From the NCBI GenBank assembly GCA_037039925.1, contig JAXRKP010000325.1:38501-102500 (forward strand): a stretch of 64,000 nt of DNA, written 5' to 3'. This DNA comes from Doris montereyensis (lineage: Eukaryota; Mollusca; Gastropoda; Nudibranchia; Dorididae). The translations under genes were made by a program, and so were the position numbers. Shown here piece after piece: positions 25,481-34,000 of the stretch (the stretch's first letter is position 1; each line of letters opens with the position of its first letter). The notes beneath the pieces are model-generated. The model was given only the letters and a program-made list of their open reading frames with translations, made no database searches and was not told the DNA's origin.

Positions 25481-27967
25481 TGATTTTATTTTCTCATTCG
25501 TATTTTTAGCAATTCTTATTACAAAACTCAAAAGAAGATAGATTTTTCAAGGTCTAGATGTTCATAGGGCTGAAGCTTATCCAAGTTTCTGTAGCTTTAA
25601 GCAGAACGAGTCACGTTGGATGACTGTATGAACTTGACACTGGTCTGTCACTTATTCCAAATTTGGTTTGACAAAATTCCCGATTATTCCAAAGATTCTT
25701 AAAAAAAACAGAATTTTCTCTATACGTACTGGGGACTTTCGTTAGTTGAAAAGATAGGATTTTTAAAACTTTTTTTTTTCAACTTCCTCATGTGCAAATT
25801 AGAGGAAAAGTATTGTGAAAGAGTGGGTTTGTCTTCTGGTTGCCATGGTAATGCCACATTTTTTAAATTTCTTTGTTGACTTTAGGGAATATCCAACAAA
25901 TTTTGTTCATAATTTTATGACCTTTCATCTTTGAAATTGCATGTTCTGGTATAAATACTGAAACTCCACCCCGTTTATCATAAAAAAAATCAGTCAACAA
26001 TAGTTGATCTGTCAAGATATCCCAAAGTGTCAAATTCAATATTTTGAGCCGACATCACATAAGCCCAAAGGGGATAGTCTGAGCAATTTCAAATTTAAAA
26101 GAAATAGGATTACAGATTAAATGTCTGAATCTAAATGTCTGTAATCTGTAATTATTGTTATGACAACCTACAATGCGATTATAAAAGAGAAGGTACGATT
26201 TTTTAAACTTTAATTTTAGTCTAGACATTTTAAGTTCTTTGTCTTTCTTGTTTGTCAAAATTCTCAGTGAAAACTTTGTAGTTAACGACTTAACATATTA
26301 TATGACAAGTCAAACATGATTGCTACAACATTTTTCTGATTTTACATAAAGCATTTCTCTCTGTTTGAAGTAGTGAAATTTCAGCTATCTTCTTTCTCCT
26401 CAGCAATTTTTAAATGAAACTCAAATCAACAAATTGATGGATCATAAACGGAGACAAATGGAGTGTCGACAAGAGGAAATTAATGAAAAGTTGAAAGAAT
26501 CTGTGTCAGATAAAAAATTTGTTCCTCGCAATGTCACCACTTTGCAGAAATTCAGACTTGTGGGCTCTTCATCGTACGATATCGACCGCAATTGTGGTAA
26601 GAAGCCCATACTGTCAAATCTTCAAATGTAGCATTTTTTTCATAATTTCTTTTCTTCTCTTCTGCCCTTCTTCAAAGTAAAATTCCTTGAAGGCCGTTAT
26701 AGCCCATAGAGCTCCCACAGAGCCGAAGCTTATCCCCGTTTCAATAGCGTGAAGAATAATCACCTGCTGGCCAGGAGGCTAGACTGATGCTGGTTTTTAC
26801 TCCCAAGCTAATGTTTGTATCCATTTGCACCTGGGTATAGTGGGGAAAATGCGTGATACGTGTCTTTCCCAAGGAACACAACGTCGGACCTGGCTTTGCT
26901 AGGATTCGAACTCGGGACATCATGATCCCCAGTCTGGCAGCCTAACCTTTCTGCCACTGACGCCACTGAAATGAATGCAGGTGATAATCAATGTTTGTAG
27001 ATGGGACCAGGTAGGTTGTTCCTATATTCAAGATACATGTATAATTGAAAGGCTGCAAAAAGTTCAGAACAGGGCTGCCAAAATGACAACATTAATTAAG
27101 TCATCTGATCACATCTCACCTGTTCTAAAAAGTCTTCACTGGTTGCCAGTTAAATTTCACATTGAATTTAAAGCTTTGTGTTATGGTATACCAGTCCTTA
27201 AACGATACTCCCTATTTGCCAGGCCGTACTTTAAGGTCATCCGAGGCCATGCTTAAAAAAACAAAAGGGAATTTTTAAAATTTTGATTACAAGCCGTTTT
27301 CAACCTGTGCTCAAATCTTATGCAACAATACCAGTTTCAAAACCGGGACCAGCTCTTCATAAGACATTTTTATACGTAGTTTTAAAACTGAATTATTTAC
27401 ATGTGATTTCCAAACATAAATTAATCCTTGTATCTGTATCATATCTTATATATATATATATCTCAACAGTGAAAGTTGCAAACCATGTAAGTCTAAAATT
27501 AGCAATACATTTTTTTTCGCTTTCTTAAAGTTAGGAAGCCCCTATGCATCGTCTAGTTAGGATTTTTGTGGCACAAGAACCAATAGAAACTCGTATAATA
27601 ATCATATGAATATGAGCAATCCGTGTATCCCTGTTGGGTCTAGTTTTTGACATTTGCACACTGTGTATGTCTGTGAAGATAGATTAAAATGACCGGCATC
27701 TTTTTCTTTGTTTTTTTCAAAACATGCTAAATTGGACTTAAACGGTTTGCAACTTTCACCATCGATGTGTATATTATATATATTTTATACAAACTGAATA
27801 ATTGCTTTCATTATTTGTAAAATTGTAAAAATTGTAACATTTTACGGTGTAAAGTTCTACTGTCATTGCTTATTGTAAAACGCCCTGAGCATCAAGTGGT
27901 GGGAGCGTGCGCTACATAAGTTGAATTATTATTATTATTATTATTATTGTTATTATTATTATTGTTA

Positions 27968-28019
<52 letters not shown>

Positions 28020-31000
28020 ATTTTTCACTTTCATAATTGAAAAAAAACACCTTGTAGCAAAACCCGACTTTTGCGATCTGCCTTCTCTTTGCCTCTCAAC
28101 TACCTAACCCTGATGCTTAGCATTTTTGTTTTGTTTATTATGCTTATATTATATAGCTACTGAAATCATTCAACTTTTTTGTATTGTGTTACCAGGTTGT
28201 GTTTTGTTTATTATGCTTATATATAACTACTGAAATCATTCACATTTTTTGTATTGTGTTGCCAGGTTGTGTTTTGACTGTGTGGAGACCAGACAGGGAG
28301 TGGCAGGACATGCAAGAAGGCAAAAGATACGGAATATTTAACCTGGCTGTGTCCGCTGGTCGCCACAACACTCAGAACAGCTGTAGAATTGCGTTGACAG
28401 CAAATCGCCAGACGAGACTGCAGCCAAAGAGTATTCATGAAAACCTTTTGGACCTAGTCTATGAGCCAAGACAGGTTTGTGGTTTTGTTGTGTCAACTAG
28501 AGCTGTATTCTAAGGTGGAGCGCACTAGGGCCAAAAGTAAGCTGTTTTGCGACATGACTATGGGCAATGTTTCAGATTACGGCATGACTAGGGGCAATGT
28601 TTCAGATTACGGCATGACTAGGGGCAATGTTTCAGATTGCGGCATGACTAGGGGCAACGTTTCAGATTACGGCTGAGGAAACAGTGTGGTGTTGGCTTTC
28701 TTCATGATATTGGTTATGCAGGTACTCCATTTAAGGTCCTCAGAGAGGTTGGTAACGCCAAGGTACGTGTTTTCAGGGACTTGCTGTAATATGTGGTTAT
28801 TTAGTTGATAAAAGCTGTTTGATTTCCGGTTTATGGATAAAATGTAACATTTTTTAGTGTTGCATCGCATCCCCCAGATCGATACCCACACTACAAGGTT
28901 GATGAGGTCTTGTTGTAGGGCTATATGATCAGCTCTGGTCTTTATGCTTCTATAAAGCAAACAGTTATCTGGGAGTAGATGCACAGTTGATTTTACGGAA
29001 TATGTGACATAAAAATAGGATCGGTCCCAGGACTGTACCTTGGGGCTCCGGACACTATCTACAACTACACTACTGCTACTGCCTCAGATTCGGCACCATC
29101 TACAACTACACTGTTGCTGCTGCCTCGGATTCGACACCATCTACAACTATACTGCTGCTGCTGCCTCGGATTCGGCACCATCTACAACTACACTGCTGCT
29201 GCCTCGGATTCGGCACCATCTTCAACTACACTGTTGCTGCTGCCTCGGATTCGGCACCATCTACAACTACACTGCTGCTGCCTCGGATTCGGCACCATCT
29301 ACAACTACACTGTTGCTGCTGCCTCGGATTCGGCACCATCTACAACTACACTGCTGCTGCCTCGGATTCGGCACCATCTACAACTACACTGTTGCTGCTG
29401 CCTCGGATTTGGCACCATCTACAACTGTACTGTTGCTGCTGCCTCGGATTCGGCACCATCTACAACTACACGCCTCTGTCTGTTGGTGAAAAAGTCACAC
29501 AGCCATGTGATGATATTTCCATCGATGCCGTACTGACACAACTTGTGAAGAAATTTCCTAGAAAGGGACAGTGTCAAATACTTTACTTAATTCCAGTCTG
29601 GCCATATCCACTTGAGTTCCTTGAGTTTCAATTACATTTTATCAATCAATCGATCCCTTCTGGGGTTTTTTCATATTTTCGTTAAAATAATTTTTGTGTC
29701 TGTTTTCCTGACTCTTCCAGATTTACCATGTGGCCGAAATAAAAGACAAATGCAAAACGGGAAAGGAGGACAGGCTGTTGAGTTTGATTTTCTGGGCGTG
29801 GCGGTGAGAGTACATGCGGCTAAACAACCCGGCCATCCTCACGTTATCCACGCTGCAGATCCCAGGGGAGACATTTTGAGCATCAAGCTCTGGTCCAGCG
29901 TTCCGGTAGGTCAAGAAAACCATGTGGTTGGTTGATTCATATTTTCGTTAAAATAATTTTTGTGTCTGTTTTCCTGACTCTTCCAGATTTACCATGTGGC
30001 CGAAATAAAAGATAAATGCAAAAACGGAAAGGAGGACAACTAGCTGTTTGTCAAAGTTGACGGGTGCTACTAATAGGCCGTCTTATTTCTTTCCCTGCAC
30101 TCTTTCATATATATAATATATGCATGCGTAGCTGCCAACCATTACGTAATAAATGTAGTACGTTCTTTTGGTTTTGAATCAGTAAATCTATGTTCAGCTT
30201 GAAGAGTATGTATATGACAGTTCACTGTAATTTTTACAAGAAATAAATATAGTACGTTCTTTTGGCTTTGAATCTGTAAATCTATGTTCAGTTTGAAGAG
30301 TATGTATATGACAGTTCACTGTAATTTTTACAAGAAACGACACCTTAAGTTAACGGCAGAGCAGAGACTTGGGGTGAAAATCTTGATTTTCCATTCCGTT
30401 TACAAAACTACCGCCACGCTTTCGCCTGAAAAGTGAATTTTCCTTAAAGGGGAAACATTTACGGTTAATTCAAGTTAGATTATCAATGTTCTCTAGTTCG
30501 TCTTGCAAACAGTCAAGTCTGTTTTTGGGTTTGGAAAGGTTGGCAGCTATGTATACATGTCTTCCATCTTCCTGTAACCCGTTGATTCACTGTGCAATCA
30601 CAGCATTCAGTGGATGTAGCAAAATGCGATGAACCAAGTTAACCGCACTAGCTGAAAATAGGGTGTAGAGGTCGACCAACAAAATTGGGGTGATGTTGGT
30701 AGGTTTTGCTGGAAGGTAGTCCTTTCCTATTTAATTCTTCTGCCTGCCATTTAGCTTGGGGGCTAGATAATCCAGAGGCAAGGTGTCAGCCTCTCACCCC
30801 AAAAGGTCGTGGGTTCAAGCTCTGCCGATGGTTGAAAAATTTTCTTGAGTGTTTTTTATAGTAAATCCTACTCCCCTGGGGTCCAGGTAGGTGGATTGAC
30901 ACCTAATCCCATCGCAGACAGCCGATGAATAGGAGGTCCGGTGTGCAGATCACAACACTCTGTGCACCTTAAAGGTCCCTTGGCTGTTTACAAGGCAGTC

Positions 31001-34000
31001 TGGGCAAAGTTTAAAAATCCAACCAAAAAACCCCAAGATCACCTTAGTTGTGGATGTGTGTAAATCAAATCAAATTTTAAAAAGTCAGTCATTTAACTTA
31101 TCTTCTTCATTCATTCTGCAATCACTGCTTATGGTGGATAGGTAGGAGAGGAGTAGGAGTAATATTCCAATACAAACCTGCCTGGAGTGCTTCAATTCGT
31201 CAGTGATATTTCCTACCACTTTATAGTGTTGCCATTGATTTCATCACTAAGTGGCGTTATTAACTCCCTTGCCGCTTCTCCTGTGGGCGGTGGGAGGTCG
31301 ATGCTGGTAGGTACTACCTCCCTCTTTTGCTTTTACTCTTTTACTTCATCTTGCTGTTTCCTCTTAATTCGCCCTGAGATCACCGCATATGGTGAGTGGA
31401 CGGTGTACATTTCAATGAAACAAACAAAAAACCCAAAAAAATCCAAAGCTGCTTCTCCTCCTAACTGTTGCGGTTAGCCTTTTTCTTCTTTTAGCTGTTT
31501 ATTTTCAATGTTATATCCATGTAGGTCGTAAGGTAGTATTTCATAATGTAACGTAAAGCAGAGCAACTCCCGTACTCAAACTCAAAGTTGAGGGTAGTGT
31601 GCTGATTTTTTCCAGGCATACGGCATAGTGTGGTAGTTTGCCATTGCTTTCCATGCTGACTTTCCTTTACTTTCGCCGAGTCAGAATAGAACCAGCGACC
31701 CATTTCACTGCTACTGGGAGCGAGAGAAAAAATGTGCCCGAACCGGGAATCAAACTCTCTCTGGCCTCCTGCGTGATACACAGACGCTCTACCAACTGAG
31801 CTACCAGCACCAGCGCCTCGTTTCACGATGTACAAGTTTGAAAACTGGCTGGTAGGTGTTGATTTGAAAGGGTGGTCTTCATAGCCCAGTGTGGTTAGGC
31901 TGCCAGACTAAGGATAAGGGTCGTGATGTCCTCGGTGGTTTGCATCAGGCAGTGCCAGGACTGACGTGCTTTGGAAAGACCACCAACACAACACTCATTT
32001 CCCTAGTGGACCCATCTGCAAATGGGTACTACTATCAGCTGTGGAATGAAGCCTGCACCAGTCATGTGTCTTGTCCAGAAGGCCAATGAAGCCAGCAACA
32101 GACATGTGTCTTGTCCAGAAGGCCAATGAAGCCAGCAACAGACATGTGTCTTGTCCACAAAGCCAATGAATGAAGCCAGCAACAGACATGTGTCTTGTCC
32201 ACAAAGCCAATGAATGAAGCCAGCAACAGACATGTGTCTTGTTCAGAAAGCCAATGAAGCCAGCAACAGACATGTGTCTTGTCCAGAAGGCCAATGAATG
32301 AAGCCAGCAACAGACATGTGTCTTGTTCAGAAAGCCAATGAAGCCAGCAACAGACATGTGTCTTGTCCAGAAGGCCAATGAAGCCAGCAACAGACATGTG
32401 TCTTGTCCAGAAGGCCAATGAAGCCAGCAACAGACATGTGTCTTGTCCAGAAGGCCAATGAAGCCAGCAACAGACATGTGTCTTGTCCAGAAGGCCAATG
32501 AAGCCAGCAACAGACATGTGTCTTGTCCAGAAGACCAATGAAGCCAGCAACAGACATGTGTCTTGTCCAGAAGGCCAATGAAGCCCGCAACAGACATGTG
32601 TCTTGTTCAGAAGGCCAATGAAGCCAGCAACAGACATGTGTCGTGTCCAGAATGCCAATGAAGCCAGTAACAGACATGTGTCTTGTCCAGGAGGAAGCCA
32701 CATAATATTATTATTACCTGTTATGTTTGACTCTATGTATAAGAATGGAGATAAGCTCCTGCTACATGGACTTGAAGGTGCAAGGAAATATTTGACAATT
32801 GCTTCAATGTGTTATCATCATCTTCTAATTCCTACACCTGTCTTCTTTTTCAGCACTCTGCTCCAACTATCAAGGAATCAAACTGCTTCATAGCGACTGG
32901 TTTGAGTATTCGAAGTCATAATGACACAGGAAGTCTCACCGTCCCACTGACAGCAGACGGAAGACCGGAGTTTACCGCTTTTTCCACTTCCTGCCATTTA
33001 TCTAACTATGCCAAGGTCTTCAGTGAATTTGGTCAGTTGTGCAAGGTAATTTATTTCGGAAAGAAAGAAAAATGCAAAAACGCTAACTGTCCTTGTTTTA
33101 CATCAGTGTTGTTTTTGTTGTTTATTATACATTTTTAGAACAAAAGATCCGAATAACGGTGGTCTTGAGATGTAGTGTTCAACTACGATCAACAAAAAAA
33201 TATTTATTTAGTTTGAAGTAAGTTAGGGTGTCAGATTCAAATAGAAAATCTCTCATGGGTTTCTGAAGTATTTTCTTCGATTCATTCTGGTAAAACAACT
33301 ACAGTAAACAAAGAACTCTTTGCTTTCCCCCTTGGAACTCAGGTGTGAATGAGTACCCAAGCTATAGGCAGAGTAGGATCTTGTCAGAGTGTTAGAATAA
33401 AGGGCCTATACAGGCTGCTGTACTGTATGCTCCCCAGGACGATGAGATGGATTTTTTTAATGAAATGGCCTACCGTTGAACAATAAATGATGTTGGATCA
33501 GTAAGTCTGCATTTGTGGGCGGAAGACAGAAAAGCCATCTTTACTTTTGAAGAAAAGGGAGAAAAACAATGTATGGTTTTTAGTTAGAGATTACTTTAGA
33601 TTTTGTTTTTTTAATTTTTAATTTAATTTACCAACATCCACAACTAAGGTGATCTCGGGGTTTGTGGTCAGATGTTTAATTTTGCCCGTATTGCCGTGTA
33701 TACAGCCAAGGGTTTTTTAACGTGCACAGAGTGTTGTGATCTGCACAAGGGACCTCCTTTCTATCGTCCGTCTCTGATGGGGACGAGGTGTCGATCCATC
33801 TACCTAGACCAGGGGGATAGATTTTGCTATAAAAAAAACATTTTTCGACCGTTGGTAGGGCTCAAACCCACTACCTTTTGGTTGAGAGGCCGACACCTTG
33901 CCTCTGGACTACCGAGCAGTTGTTGCAAACAAATTCAGTCTGTACTGGAAGGGATGTCGATGAAGAATTGAAACAGACCAACCATTTCTAATCGAAGTAA

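Noticed and set aside
28676..29047. Possible retroviral polymerase
   Set aside because: Motifs (GAPQGTVLGPILF, YLGVT) and lack of LTRs, integrase or gag fit a non-LTR LINE fragment, not a retrovirus.
31780..31812. tRNA gene on the - strand
   Set aside because: A and B boxes are good, but no matching acceptor stem closes and the sequence continues as SINE family E; two more copies share the same body.
32003..32703. Overlapping - strand open frames of up to 213 residues
   Set aside because: All three frames stay open because the 40 bp unit lacks stops; the peptide is purely periodic and no flanking exon fits.
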